Source: Otatea glauca (taxonomy: Eukaryota > Streptophyta > Magnoliopsida > Poales > Poaceae). Taken from it: a stretch of DNA of 64,000 nt. The stretch lies in NCBI GenBank assembly GCA_036346275.1, contig CM070723.1:30820176-30884175 (forward strand). Direction: 5' to 3'. How positions within the stretch are numbered: the first letter of the stretch is position 1; each line of letters opens with the position of its first letter. The translations under genes were made by a program, and so were the position numbers. Positions 35,279-48,404 of this stretch are shown piece after piece. The notes under the pieces are model-generated. The model was given only the letters and a program-made list of their open reading frames with translations, had not been told where the DNA came from and ran no database searches.

Positions 35279-37532
35279 TGTAACATCCCAAAATTTGCTT
35301 TAAATATTATTTTATTGATTTTTGTGCATGTGATGATTTCTTGGAATTATTTGGATTTTTTCTGGATTTGATTGGGATTTATTAAATATATTTGCATTTG
35401 GCCTTTTATTGAAAAATATTAAAAGATTGTGAAGTCCAATATAAAATTTTGCCAAAAATATTTTTTTTAAGTTTAGAATGTCTCAAAGTATTTATTTTTC
35501 TAGGATTTTTCCTATTATTTTTATTGCCTAAAAGCAAATAAATGAATTTCTAGAATTATTTTAAAAAGAAAAACCCAGGAAATTCGTTTGAACAGTACTG
35601 AGCCGAGCCCAAATATTGTACGCTTGCGGCACAGTGATGGCGCGGCCCATTCAGCCCGTTATCTAGGAGCTCGCTCCATGACCGTTGGATGAGAATCGTG
35701 TGGTCGATGAAAGATTGTGAACCCTAGCGCGTGTAGGCCGTTGATCTTCACGTTCGGCTCGGATTGAGCCACGCCGACGTCATCGTGGCCGCAGATCGGG
35801 ACAGGCGTCGAGGTCTCAGTCATCGTCCTCGCGTGTTTTGGATGGACTCTACTCCGAGTCTTCGCCGTGTTCGCTAGGAACTCGGAGATCATCCCGTGCG
35901 GTTAGCGGACTCTGTGGCTATATAACGTGCGCATCGGAACTGCCAAGACCGCATGAACAAGAACCCTAAGGTTTTCGAGGAGATCAAGTCGTGTCGCCAC
36001 TGGGTTTCGCATTCTTCTTTGAACGCAGCCACTACGGAACTTCGTTGATTTCTTTGTCGTCCGTGGGAGAGAAGACCCAAGACCTAGTGTGTTTGTCTCG
36101 CCTTCATCCGGAGCACCCGGTGCACGCTGTTGCTCTGCCAGAGCACCGCAGGAGGAGGTTCCCCGTGGAGGTCACCGTCGCCGTTGAAGAAGACCTCGCC
36201 GACTTCATTCCTGTGAGCAAAATGTGGATCTGGTCGCGTCACCGAACCCAGTTTGTCGAGCTCGATCCGAAGGTATCCCCTTGGTCGCCGCCGACGACCC
36301 TAGGTCCTCGCGCCGCCGCCGTCGACGTGGCTTGACGCTTCGTCGCCATGTGTCAGCCACGTGGGCACAATCGCTGATGTGGCACTTGCGTGGCAGGCCG
36401 CGTGGGTGCTAGGTAGCGCTGAGTCGCGTGCTCACGCGGCAGTCCGTGGGGCCCGCGTGTCAGTGGTCCAGACCTGCGTGGACCAAGCGCACCGTAGACC
36501 CGATGAGGTTCATGGACCCAATCCATGGACAGAGGGGCACGTGTCGCACTCTGGTTGGCCCGGGTCAGGGCTGACGTCAGCATGGAACACTAAAACTGTT
36601 TTTTAGAATAAAAATAATTCGGGAAATTCGGATTTTCTATTTTCAGTATTTTCAGAATTTATTCAAACTTTGAAAGGCTATAACTTTTGTATTCAAACTC
36701 CGATTGGGGTGATTCAAATTTCTAAAAATTTGTAAAATTAAGATCTATTTAATGGTTCATTTTATTTGATTTTTAGAGTTTGTTTGCTCTCTATTTTGGT
36801 GTTTAATTGCTATTTTCGCATCGTTTCGCGTAGACGTTGAATTGATTGATACTCTGGAGGAGGATTCATCGCCCCAAGATCCAAATACAGAGCAGGACCA
36901 GAACCTACCAAGGCAAGTTGTGCTTTGATCATGTTGAACCCATGTTTACAAAATCGTTATATTGTTTTTACTCTATTGCATGTTATTTCACATATACAAT
37001 TGTTTCAAATTAAATTGGGACTTAACTAATCTACCAATTTGATCTATACCCTACCTGGTCATTTGTATGCCATGATCTATTGTCACCCTAGATTAGTTCA
37101 CTATAGTTGGTTAATAATAAAATCAACATGCGATGGTTAGAACGTCATAGTTGCTTAGCCATGCCACGTCATCACATGTACCTGAATCATCAATGTTTAA
37201 TCTTAACTAATGGAATATGGAACAATGATATGAACTTGTGTGTCATGTGAGATCACACAATGAGATTGAGTTGTAGTGGCGAGTTATATCATGCAACGAT
37301 ATTGAATTGTTGATGGCACGTGGTGCTTGGTAATCAACTGGGGTGGTAATCATTTAGATTGGGGCAAGTGACAAGGGGCGAGTATGCTAAGGTGGGCCCG
37401 ATGGGCAGAGGGTATGTGGAAGTCTTGCTTCGATCATCCTAAGGACTTAACCTTGCGAGCTTTGACCTTAGTCAACCATGCAACCACATGTCTGGCATGG
37501 GATAGCCTAGCTGATTAATTTGTGATGTCTTA

Positions 37533-37763
37533 GGCCCTGTTTGGTATAGCTCCAAATCCCAGCTCCACCTCAGAGCTGGAGTTTGTAGGCTAAAATAAAG
37601 TGAATTAAGTTTATATTTTTAATCTAAAATGTAAACAAGATGATACATCTAAACACTCTTAATGTACCCACAGCTCCAGCTCCATAAATTTCTGGAGCTA
37701 GGAATACCCTGCTCCACCAACTCCACGGATTTTAGTGGAGCTGGAGCTGTCCCAAACACCCCC
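37533..37763 (-). mobile_element. 231-bp Tourist-like (PIF/Harbinger) MITE, copy 2
   Basis: Reverse-orientation copy of 6965-7195 with identical length. Ends GGCCCTGTTTGG and CCAAACACCCCC, with TSD TTA at 37530-37532 and 37764-37766. The uninterrupted target can be read at about 45940-45960 in LTR copy D. Confidence 0.93.
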
Positions 37764-38657
37764 TTAGATTGGTACTATCAATGGCGGTGTGAGTTCTCGA
37801 GTTATGGAGCAACTCACATGGCGCAAGAGGGGGGCCCTGGTTGAGGTTTTCAGACCCACCAGTGTTGAAACCTTAGCGGGTAGTACTGGGTTAAGCTAGA
37901 GCATTGTAAAAGCTTTGTCATGATCTCTCCGCCGACACAGCAAAAGGAAGTGTGTCAATAGCTTGGCAATAAGAGACGATCATGTCTTGTGGGTAAAGTG
38001 CATAACCTCTGCAGAGTATAAATCTATTCGAACAGCCGTGCTCGCGGTATTGAGCAACGCTCGAGAATTACATTTGAGGGTTAGTTTAATTAAATGGAAA
38101 ACTTGATTAGGATGGCGGGATTGCCATATGGAAGGTTGGAACTTGACTTAGGATTGAAAACTTGGTTTATTTGTAAAATGTTGAATCTATCCACTACTGT
38201 TATTTATTTTATAGTCTTTACAATATATTTATTGTATTTGTTCATAAATGTTGCTTATTTCAAAATAGCTATAATAGCTTTTCCTTTGGAATAAGCCTTG
38301 CATATAGTTACATAGAATTGCATTCTATGCACAACTTGTTGAGTGCTTTAAGTACTCACCATTGCCAACAACAACATCACCAGTTGAGGAGTCAACATCC
38401 ATGCTGGAGGAGATGTACTAGAAGGAGACGAATGTTTAGGGTGCGAGCCTTGTCAGTTGCCTGTGGTATACTGAGGGGTTTATCTACGTTCTTTTTCCGT
38501 TGCAGTTTAATTTGTTATTCAGCCTTGCGAGGCATAGTCATGTAAGTTGACCATAAGGTCACTCAACTAGTATTATTTAATATATGATGTCTATCATAAT
38601 GTTTTCGCTGTGTATGATTGTGATATTTACCGATGTTGAGCCTGTGTGCACTAGCGT

Positions 38658-39120
38658 TGATGAGACCATGCCGGCCCAGCAAGCTATGCTTCTATCTCAA
38701 GGCAAGACAAGGGCCCAACAACTTCTAATGCTCCAAGCCCACCCCAAGATCAAGCCTAATTCGTTCACGAGTTCAGTTCGGCTCCCAGAAGCAGTCCAAC
38801 TAAAAATGACTATATCTGCGTCATACGAAGTCCAATTGAGGCGTTCTTGGACTCTACAGAGAAGCCCACGACGAGAGCTTTCCAATGGAAGTAGTTTCAC
38901 ATCCATCTCCTTCTGGATCAACAGGAATCGTCAAATCAATATGACAAACAGAATCTGCCAGGTGCTGCGCCATCTCCACTTGGGCCCAAAGGCCTTGTAC
39001 GACCTAAGGTTTCACAGCCACCCCCTTGGCTGCCTCCCTTGCCCTTCTCCTCATATATATTCAGTAGCCGTCGCTAGAATAGATGGGTTTTGCTTAGATT
39101 ACGACTAGACACTTTGTCAG
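38658..39120 (+). repeat. 5' LTR of the gag-only element, U5 end deleted
   Basis: Matches the first 463 bp of the 3' LTR (TGATGAGACCATGCCGGCCC to TACGACTAGA.ACTTTGTCAG), then joins the primer-binding site directly. The terminal 283 bp present in the other LTR are missing. Confidence 0.9.
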
Positions 39121-40048
39121 TGGTATCGGAGCCTCGGTTGCCCGATAGGTAATTCTTGTATCTCCACTTTTATTTTGCCATCGTCCTAGAGTCCAGAAAA
39201 ATTGCCCTACAAAAAGTTTATCATCGATTCCGCTGTCCTACAACAACTTGTGCCTTTGCAATTTTAATTTCAGTTTCGCTTTGTTGAATTTGTGTCCATT
39301 GTCATCGTCTTGTTGCTGGTTTAAGGTCGTGATCCTAGTTTCTAGTTGTTCCTTTCTGTTGCCCTAGTTCTTGTTTATATCGTTAGTCATCCCACCACCG
39401 CCAACCCTAGAACCGAACTGAGTCCTACTCGATTTGTCCCTGCCACCGCTCTGCATTATATATCCCGCTTCGCAAACCCTAGATAGGTCGTGAGTCACCT
39501 TGTGTCAATTGCCCTGCACCGTTGGCCACACTTGTTCACCCGCAATCCTATTGCTATTTTACACCTAACCGGAAGAAAGAAGTGAAGTCGCAGGCAATTG
39601 TGTAGTGTTCAGTAAAACTGGTATAACTTTTGCATACAAACTCCGATCGGGGCAAAAAAAAATTTGTTTCGAAGAGGACGACGACACGCATCTGAAAAAT
39701 CCACAGGTCAAAAGACCTTTGCAATTTTTGTCCCTCAAAATCGGCCTCTAAGACCGACTTTCGAGCCCTAGAAGTTTTCTATGCTGTTTTTGCCCATTTT
39801 TGGACATCTGTTTAACGTTTCCTCTCATTCCGAAATATGAGATTTTTGTTTTGCCTTTGAATTAAAAGAAAATAAAACAAAAGGCAAGTGCAAAAAAAAG
39901 AAGAGCCGCACTGAAAAAAAAATCAGAGAGAAGAAAAGAAGCAAAAAGAGGGAAAGAGAAGCAGATAATCAGAATTGCTTGCATCATTTGAGTCCTATGT
40001 GCTTTGATATATCCCTTGCTAGGTTGAACTAATTCTTGTAATACATTT

Positions 40049-42561
40049 TGAAAGTGCATCTAGGCACTTATGTTATTTTGGTGATTAATGAATGTTATTT
40101 TGGTGATTAATGACAAACACTCATAATGACAATCTATGCAATTAAGTAAATGCTTAACTTAGTGCTTAGCAAATGACAAACCTCTAATATGATTATATTG
40201 CTATGAGACTAACTTGTTATTGCCTAGTTGAGTATCAGTCTCATCTATTTAGAGGAAAATCAAATAGGAAGGTTAAGCAAAGATAAGGTATGCAATTTTG
40301 GTATCTATTCTATATTTGTTATTGCATTCCTTTCGTGCAAATGCATAGTGAACTCCAAGTAGCATGTTGATTATATATATGCACATTGGTTCATGTCATA
40401 TTTATTTGTGCATATATATTCATTTGAGTTCATTATAGTATGCATGTATTAACTAGAGTTAAACTTCATATTGCTATAGATTGACTTGGTGCATGCATGT
40501 TTTATTTGTATATCTTCTCATGCAATTCTCTTAGTGAAGTTTATCTAGTGTTGGATCACATATTTACTCTTACTCCAAATATTATTTGCACATGTACAAT
40601 TCGTGTATATTCTATCATGTGCTTTATTTAAGTAAAGTCTGTGATCCTTGCCATGATTTAATTGATTCATCCTATTGGCAATTATATATCTCTCTAGTGC
40701 ATATAGATCAATTACATATTCATCATGATGTACTTAGTAGAGAACATTTCTTATGTCAAGTGTTTCCATTTATATTGTGCTTCTTTATATGAAACACTTG
40801 TTGTAATCAACGCTCACAAATATCAACTCTATTCATATCTATTGAGCTTTTGGGACTAATGTCTTTCATGAGTAGTTTGGAAAGAATTAGGTCCCGTATG
40901 TGTATGATGACCAAGGTATCTTGGAGGATGATCATTAAGCCGAGGTCAACAAGACGGCGGTGTCACCAAGAGCTGAGGACTAAGTCAAGAGCAACTTGGC
41001 GTGGAGATCGTCGAGAGGATGATCAAGTCAAGGTTGATAGGACGAGAGTCTCATGAGGTGAATCGAGTCGAGTTGGACAAGGCGAAGATGTCATCAATTA
41101 TATGGTGAAGGTCTTCATGCATCGACATCAAGAAAGAAGACTGGCAAGTGACTATGTCTAGACTTATATTATCTTTGATTTAATTTGAGTCTAAGGATTG
41201 CCGTACTATTAAGAGGATGCGATGTCGAATGACTTTTAGATGTGTCAAGTGCTCAAGTGATCCATCCTTGTGAATCTTAGAAAGAGAGTGGTGTTGGTAG
41301 TCTTGGGAAAGTGAGGGTTGTAGGTCTCTCTTGATTTCTTTGTGAAATCTGTGGTTATCCTTTGAGTTTTGGATAGTGAGATCTTGTTGGTTGTGTAGCC
41401 CTCGTTCTTAGCTTTCGGGAGAGTCCAAAATCTCTGAAATCGGAGTCCGGAGTCAAAAGTTATGCTCGTTTTCGTCGAGCTGCTCAGTGCTTTTCGGACT
41501 ATCCGGAGTTAGTCCGGACTATCCGGATAATCCGGATATTTATCCGGACTCTCCGGGTTGAGTCTCTCTGTTAGCCCTTCTCAGTCAATCCGGAGTATCC
41601 GTATTGAAATCCGGAGTCTCCGGATTGTGCAGAGTTGCCCCCAACGGCTAGTTTTTTTGGGAGGTCTATTTATAGCCCTTCCTCCCTCTTTTTGAAGAGG
41701 CTTTTGGTGTGGATTTTTGAGGGGCTGTGTGGGGGGCTTTGAGGGAGCTTTTACCCTTAGATCTAAGTGATCCCCTTATGAGAAGGGTTGGGAAGAGTTT
41801 AGAGAGTGAGTTTTGAGTTGGTTGAGCACTTGATTTCATCTCCAAGCTTGTTCTTCGTGAGCATTTGTTACTCTTGGAGGTTGAGGACTCCTAGACGGCT
41901 AGGAGGTCACCTCTGAGCCACCGAGCTTTGTGTGGTTGGCCGTGGGAAGTTTGTGAAGGCCGGTTCCGCCTCCGTAAGGAAGGAATCAAAGGAGTGAAGA
42001 CCGCGAGTGCATTTGTGCAACACCGGAGGAAGAGGGTTGAAAGAGACCCGGCTCAAGTGTGACCGAGCCGCCTCAACGGAGACGTAGGATCCCCTCAAGG
42101 ATCCGAACTTGGTGAAAAATCATTGTCTCCAAGTTTGCTTCTTACTCTTGCTTTAGTATTTGGTTTTGAATCTTTGGGAGCCCGATCTACTCTTTTGTTG
42201 TGTTTGGCTCCGGATCTTCTATACCCTCGTGTACTGACATCACTAAGATCTTTTGTGTTCAAGTAGATTGTTGAAAAATTGCAGGATTTAAAATCTCTCT
42301 TGAGATCCTCAATCCGAGTATCCGAATCCTCAACCCGACGGTCCGGATAATCCGAGTATCCGGATTGAATACCGGACACTCGGGTTAGGACCTCGGATCG
42401 GACTATCCGAGTATCCGGATTGAATATCCGGACACTCCGGATTGTTCGGGAAACTCGGGAGATTTTATTTAGCTGCATATTTTATTCCGCTGCATTTAAG
42501 TTATAAAGTTTTTTAATTCGCCTATTCACCCCCCCTCTAGGCGACATCCCCTGTCCTTTCA
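40049..42561 (+). mobile_element. solo LTR E, 2,513 bp, Copia/Sirevirus-like, TSD CATTT
   Basis: Starts TGAAAGTGCATCTAGGC and ends CCTGTCCTTTCA, flanked by CATTT at 40044-40048 and 42562-42566. It contains a TATA box (CTATTTATAGC) near 41667 and the grass Copia hallmark TATTCACCCCCCCTCTAGGC before its end. Two clusters of TCCGGA-type palindromes lie at 41490-41630 and 42305-42450. Confidence 0.88.
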
Positions 42562-42945
42562 CATTTAGGCCAGCAACTATGACAAGTACGTTGGACATTT
42601 ATTCAGCTTGCTATTCTAATTTCGATATTGCTTATTTCTTGCTACTAAATATTGCCTTCTGAGCTCCACATACTTCTTATCAGTTCAGGTTCTCCTTTGC
42701 AATCGCCTCACTCACACTCCAGTCACGATGTCACGAACCAGCCATCGGTTGTACCACCTGCTGCTTTGGTAAGAACATTTGTAAGGGTGTGGTAAGACGT
42801 GTGATAGTTTGTGATCCCACGGTCCAGTACCTAGTAGTTGATAGGGATAATACTTTGTGCTATCTTCTATTTTCTACTAGCAATTGCAGGGGTATCGGAG
42901 GACCAAGATGGTAACCAGTGTGTTCCTCATAATGAGCTCTGAGAG

Positions 42946-43618
42946 ATGCTGCGAGAGATGAATGAGACTATGAACAAGCAAATTCAAAACATGGAGAATG
43001 CACTTGACAGAAAAGAGCATAAGCACCAACCCAACTTTAGTCCATCTCCTTCTGCTGGTAAAGGTAAGAATTTTCCAGTTCTTTCTTATAACGGATTTGG
43101 TGTTGATGCTTATATTGATTGGAAAATAGAGGTAGATAAAATTCTTTCGCAATGTAACCTTTGTAATAAACGAAAAATTAAAGTTGCCGCTAGTGCTTTA
43201 ACTCTCTGTGCATCAATTTGGTGGAACGATTTTTGTACTTATAAGATAGTACCACAAACATGGAAACATATGAAACGACTTATGAGAGATGAATTTGTTC
43301 CTGCTTATCAATCTAAAAAGTTACTTTATGAATTGCAATATTTACAACAATGTGACAAAACTGTCAAGTCATAATACGAGGAATTAGAAACATTGTTGTT
43401 GCGTTGTGGTTTAGATGAATCTGAAGAAGCTAAGGAAATAAAATTCTTAAATGGACTTGATATGAAAATTCAGGGTATTCTTGTTGATAAGGAATACAGT
43501 TCTCTCTCTAGTTTATTTAATCTTGCTTATGAGATTGAAAATCAAATTGAACATGAAAGACATCTTGCAGAAATTAATGTCTATAATTGCCAAAGTGAAG
43601 AATTTTCTTTGGAAGAAC
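42946..43618 (+). pseudogene. gag-like frame, N-terminal part
   Basis: Encodes MNETMNKQIQNMENALDRKE, then the gag signature (GVDAYIDWKIEVDKIL; ASIWWNDF; MRDEFVPAY), a Ty3/gypsy Retrotrans_gag pattern. A TAA near 43373 interrupts it, where a Tyr codon would be expected before YEELET; the frame resumes with LLLRCGLDESEEAKEIKFLN. It is then split by solo LTR D. Confidence 0.85.
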
Positions 43619-43623
43619 GACAT

Positions 43624-46600
43624 TGTAACATCCCAAAAATTTGCTTAAATACTATTTTATTGCTTAAATGTGCATGTATGATTTTCTGGAATTTATTTGG
43701 ATTTTTCCGGATTTATGTGAATTAATTTTAAATTAAGAATATTAGCCTTTTGGTGAACACTATTTAAATTTATGCAAAGTTAAAATAAAGTTTTGCCAAA
43801 AATATTTTATTTGAGTTCAGAATGTCTTAAAGTATTTTTAAGAATTTTCTGGGTTTTTTCCTGAATATTTATTTGCTTAAAACTAATTAAGTAAATTTTT
43901 GCAATTATTTTAAACCAGAAACCCGCTTTAAATCTGGTGAACAGTACTGGGCCAGAGCCCAATACTGTGCACGGAGGGCCTATCTTGGTGCAGCCCAGTG
44001 CTTGCACCATCGGCCCGTAGCCGAAAGGGTTGCGAACCGTTGGATCTAAATCATGCAAACGGGATTTGAGGATGAGGTTTCTTATTCGGGCTCAACGCTG
44101 TGAACCGTCAGATTGAGATCGCGCGGTGGGGGATCAAGGCGTCTGGGTTCGAGACTTCTCGGATCGGGCCGCGTGCGTAAGCGCGTGGACGGATAGGATC
44201 GTGCAGCACCCGGAGTGTTTCAGGACCGTCCGATCGTCATCGTGTGGAGCCTCGTCGTCGTCTTCGCAACAGGTTCGGGATCGCGTCTGGGCCGTGGCCG
44301 CCATGGACTCTAGGTCCGAATCGGCATCGGAGAAGGTTAGCGCGGCTATAAGAGGAGCGCCTCGGGGTCGCCTTGTGATCGCAAACCAAAGCCCCACGAT
44401 AGATTTCGTAGATTGAGCACCGTTTCGTCGGAATCTATAGAAGTTTGCCCAGCGCCGCCGTGAGAGGAGGTCGACGATTCGCCGTCGTCAAGCCATCGCG
44501 AAGCCTGCACCTAGACGCATCTGCTTTGTTGTCGTTCAGAGCATCTTGTGCGCGCGCTAGTTCGGTCGGAGCATCGCTGGAGGGGAGAAACCGGGGGGAG
44601 GCCGTCGCCGACGAAGAAAAGAACGACGCCACCATCGTTTCAGAGCCTCGGAAGAGAAACCGACCGCGTCATCAGATCCGCACCGGCAAGACGCATCTGT
44701 GGGTACCCTCCGACCTCGCCGCCGACGACCCTAGGGCCCCAATAGCCGCCGTCCGACGTGGCTTGACGTCACGACGCTCGCCGCCCACGTGAGCGCTTCA
44801 CGAGGTGGCGCGTCGTGGCAAGCTACGTGGCGCCGCGCGTGTCCTCGCCGGTGCCGAAGTCGAGAACGCCGGGCCCACACGTCGGTGAGACGTGGTCGCA
44901 CGGGTCGGGTCCACGATGGACCGGATCAAGTCGTGAGCCGAGTCCATGGACCGAGACGCGTGGCGTTGCACGATTGGTGGCATTAGGGCTGATGTCACGC
45001 TTGCTAGATAATTCTATTTTCAGTTTAAAAATAAATCTGTTAATTCTGATTTTCTGATTTTTACAATTTCAGTATTTATTTCAAACTTCAAAAGGCTATA
45101 TCTTTTGCATCGTAACTCGGATTTGAGTGATTCAAATTTCTAAAAATTTGTAAAATTGAGATATATTTAATGGTGAATTTTATTTGATTTTTGGAGTTCA
45201 ATTGCTCTCTGTTTTGGTATTTATTTGCTTTTCTCCTTCGGTACGCGTAGACGTTGAATTGTGCGACGCTTCGGAGGAAGATTCAACAACTCAAGAGCAA
45301 GTTCCAGAACCAGATCAGGACCTATTCCAAGGCAAGTTGTGCTTTGATCATATTGAACCCATGTTTATAAAATTGCTATATTTGTTTTACCCTATTGCAT
45401 ATATTTCAAGTATACAATTGTTTCAAATTGGATTGGGTTTAGCTAATATACAATATTGATTTATACCCTACCTTGTCATTGTATGCCATGATCCATTGTC
45501 ACCCTAGATTGGTTCAATATAGTTGGTTAGTAATTATAATCAACATTGGAGGGTTAGTTCGTATTAGTTGCTTAGCCATGCCACGTCGTCACATGTGTCA
45601 GAATCATTGATAATTAATCTTGATTAATGGAATATGGAACAATGTTATGAACTTGTGTTTCATGTGGATCACACGATGAGATTGAGTTGTTGTGGCGAGT
45701 CATGTCACGCAACGATGTTGAATTGTTGATAGCACGTGGTGCTTGGTAATCAACTGGGTGATAATCATTTAGATTGGGGCAAGTGACAAGGGGCGAGGAG
45801 GCCAAGGTGGGCCCGATGGGCAGAGGGTATGTGGATGTCTTGCTTTGATCACTTTAAGGACTTAACCTTGCAAGCCTTTGACCTGAGTCAATCATGCAAC
45901 CACATGTCTGGTATGGGCCAGCCTAGCTGAGTAATTTGCAATGCCTTAATTTTGGTACTATCGTGGTCGGTGTGAGTTCCCGAGTTATGGAGTAATTCAC
46001 ATGGCGCAAGAGGGGGGCCCTGGATGTGGTAACCAGTCCCACCAGTGTTGAAACCTTAGCGGATAGTATCAGGTTAAGCCAGCGCATTGTAAAGGCTTTG
46101 TTATAATCACTCGCCTTGGTGGTGTTTGGTTGTATCGCGTGGATAAAGTGTATAACCTCTGCAGATTGTGAAACTATTCGGATAGCCGTGCTCGCGGTAT
46201 TGAGCAATGCTCGGGAATTACAGTTAAGGGTTAGCTTAATAAATTGGATAACTTGGTTGGGATGGCAGAATGCCATGTGGAAGATGGAATTTGACTTAGG
46301 ATTGGAAACTTGGTTTACTTGAGAAATATTGAATCTATTTACTATTGTTATTTGTTTTACAGTCTTTACAATCTACTTATTATATTTGTTCATAAATGCT
46401 AATTATTGCAAAATAGCCATCATAGCCTATCCATTGGAATAAGCCTTGCATATAGTTACCTAGAATTGCACTCTGTGCACAACTTGTTGAGTGCTTTAAG
46501 TACTCACCCTTGCCAACAACAATAATCAACAGTTGAAGAATCTACACCTGTGTTGGAAGAAGAAGTTCAAGAAGACACGAGTCATTAGGGTCCGAGCCTT

Positions 46601-46874
46601 GTCGGTTGCCTGTGGTGAACTGATGAGCTATCTACGTTTTCTACTTTTCGCTGCTTAATTATTAGTTTATATTTTCAGTCCTGCCCTGCGTGGCTTAATA
46701 ATGTAAGTTGGTCATAAGATCATACATTTAGCTATATCAATAAATGAACTATTATTCTATTATCGTTGAGTATGATGTGATATGTACCAATGTTAAGCTG
46801 TGTGCACTAGCATTGATCCTGGGACTAGTGCGGTAAACACAGTGGGTTCGAATCAGTGGATTCGGGTCCTTACA
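43624..46874 (+). mobile_element. long-LTR family copy D, solo LTR, 3,251 bp, TSD GACAT
   Basis: Starts TGTAACATCCC and ends GGGTCCTTACA, with a perfect duplication GACAT at 43619-43623 and 46875-46879. Uninterrupted, so it is the reference copy for the family. It is inserted in the gag-like frame of the gag-only element. Confidence 0.93.
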
Positions 46875-46879
46875 GACAT

Positions 46880-47497
46880 CTTGTCGAGTTTCCGCTTGCT
46901 ACTAACTTTTCACAGGATATTGAGAACAAGAATGAGAAGGAAAACACGCAAGAGAAGGAGGAGCAGGAGATACTTGATATCCCATGCATGCCTCAAGAAT
47001 GTACAGATCATGATATGCCTAAATCGGCAGAGATAGAAAACAAAGGTAACGACATAGGTGCTATTTTCACACGAGGAGAGAATTCTGTTGATTTGCTAAA
47101 TTTGGCCACTACTGGTGCTATGCTAAAATAGCAGTTAGTGGACACTCAAACTGAATCACCTTGTCACAATATGATTATCTTGCTGTCCCTAGTGATAAAA
47201 AAAGAGTTGTGTGATAATATCTCATTTATATCCATGTCTCAACTAGTGAATGAACATGTTAGTTTTATTTCTGATCTAAATACGTGTGCTGAAAATAAAC
47301 ATGTTATTCACCTTGCTAATGAAAATGATGAGATCAAACTGTTGTCTTCCTTGAATACTTTGGGTTATATTGAATTTGATGCCATATGTGATCTCAATTG
47401 TTTAGATGAGAGATTTTCTATGCCTGCTAATTTGTCATGGTCATCCAGTGTTAGTTTCATGCTATTGGCAAATGTAATGATAAAGGAAAGTACATAG
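46880..47497 (+). pseudogene. gag-like frame, C-terminal part
   Basis: The frame resumes exactly after solo LTR D and one target duplication, which confirms the insertion point. It is acidic and charged (KNEKENTQEKEEQEILDIPC), stops near 47130, and an open stretch from 47138 follows (MDTQTESPCHN; LNTLGYIEFDAICDLNCLDE). No zinc knuckle or enzymatic motif is seen. Confidence 0.7.
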
Positions 47498-47657
47498 TGC
47501 ATCGACTTTATATTTGTACCATTTTGAAATATTCTTTCAATGTGCCGCACTATCAACAACCAAAGAATATGTTGGTTTCTTCGCCGCCTCTTGTTACTAA
47601 CCTTTTGTAGGCTAATGAGCTTGAGTCGAGGATGACTCAAAATCAAGAAGGGGAGGA

Positions 47658-48404
47658 TGATGAGACCATGCCGGCCCAGCAAGCCATGCTTCTATCTAAA
47701 GGCAAGACAAGGGCCCAACAACTTCTGATGCTCCAAGCCCACCCCAAGATCAAGCCCAATTCGTTCACGAGTCCAATTCGGCTCCCAGGAGTAGTCCAAC
47801 TAAAAATGACCATATCTGAGTCATACAAAGTCCAATTGAGGTGTTCTTGGACTCTACAGAGAAGCCCACGATGAGAGCTTTCCATCGGAAGTGGTTTCAC
47901 ATCCAAACTCCTTCTGGATCGACATGAATCGGCAAATCAATATGACGAACAGAATCTGCCAGGTGCTACGCCACCTCCACTTGGACCCAAAGGCCTTGTA
48001 CGACCTAGGATTTAACGGCCACCCCCTTGGCCGCCTCCCTTGCCATTCTCCTCATATATATTTAGTAGCCGTCGCTAGAATAGATGGGTTTTGCTTAGAT
48101 TACGACTAGATACTTTGTCAGTTTTTCGTTGTTCATCGGTTTGTGGAACCCCAACTCGTGTGCTTAATATTATTCGCAATTTCAGATTGTATCTTCTACG
48201 TTCTTGCTTGTGTTCTCGATTCGCATGCAGGGATAAGCCTTCTTGGTGAGGTCAACTGTGTTTGTGCGTGGTTGATTACGGAGCCGTGGTGTAGCGATTA
48301 CAGGGTTCGAATCAGTTCTGATTGGAAACCGGATCATCAACGTCGAGTTCTCCATCAATCGACTTACCACTACCTATCGCAAGATCGGGCCACCATTCCC
48401 ATCA
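47658..48404 (+). repeat. 3' LTR of the gag-only element, full length
   Basis: 747 bp from TGATGAGACC to TTCCCATCA, bounded by the purine tract and by the target duplication AGCGT. The gag-side frame reads on into its first 200 bp (MTQNQEGEDDETMPAQQAML). Confidence 0.9.

Larger units (their letters stand above)
38658..48404 (+). mobile_element. gag-only LTR retrotransposon, nested in copy B
   Basis: A perfect 5-bp duplication AGCGT flanks it (38653-38657, 48405-48409). The 5' LTR is 38658-39120, the primer site TGGTATCGGAGCC is at 39121, the purine tract AAGAAGGGGAGGA is at 47645-47657, and the 3' LTR is 47658-48404. After removing two nested solo LTRs it is about 4.0 kb and contains only a gag-like frame, with no protease, reverse transcriptase or integrase. 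It would depend on a partner element for movement. The stretch 39134-40048 is leader sequence without a gene. Confidence 0.9.

Noticed and set aside
35991..36606. ORFs in the GC-rich part of the long LTR (also 44126-44986)
   Set aside because: The frames are not conserved between copies B, D and G, and several strands and frames are open at once, as expected for GC-rich LTR sequence.
38584..39108. 174-aa ORF at 38584 and its relative at 47632
   Set aside because: Both are readings through the LTR of the gag-only element, starting in different flanking sequence.
48270..48313. tRNA-like motif (GGGTTCGAATC B-box with a TGGTGTAGCGA upstream)
   Set aside because: It lies within the LTR of the gag-only element and I cannot fold a cloverleaf around it; a similar GGGTTCGAATC occurs at the end of LTR copy D.
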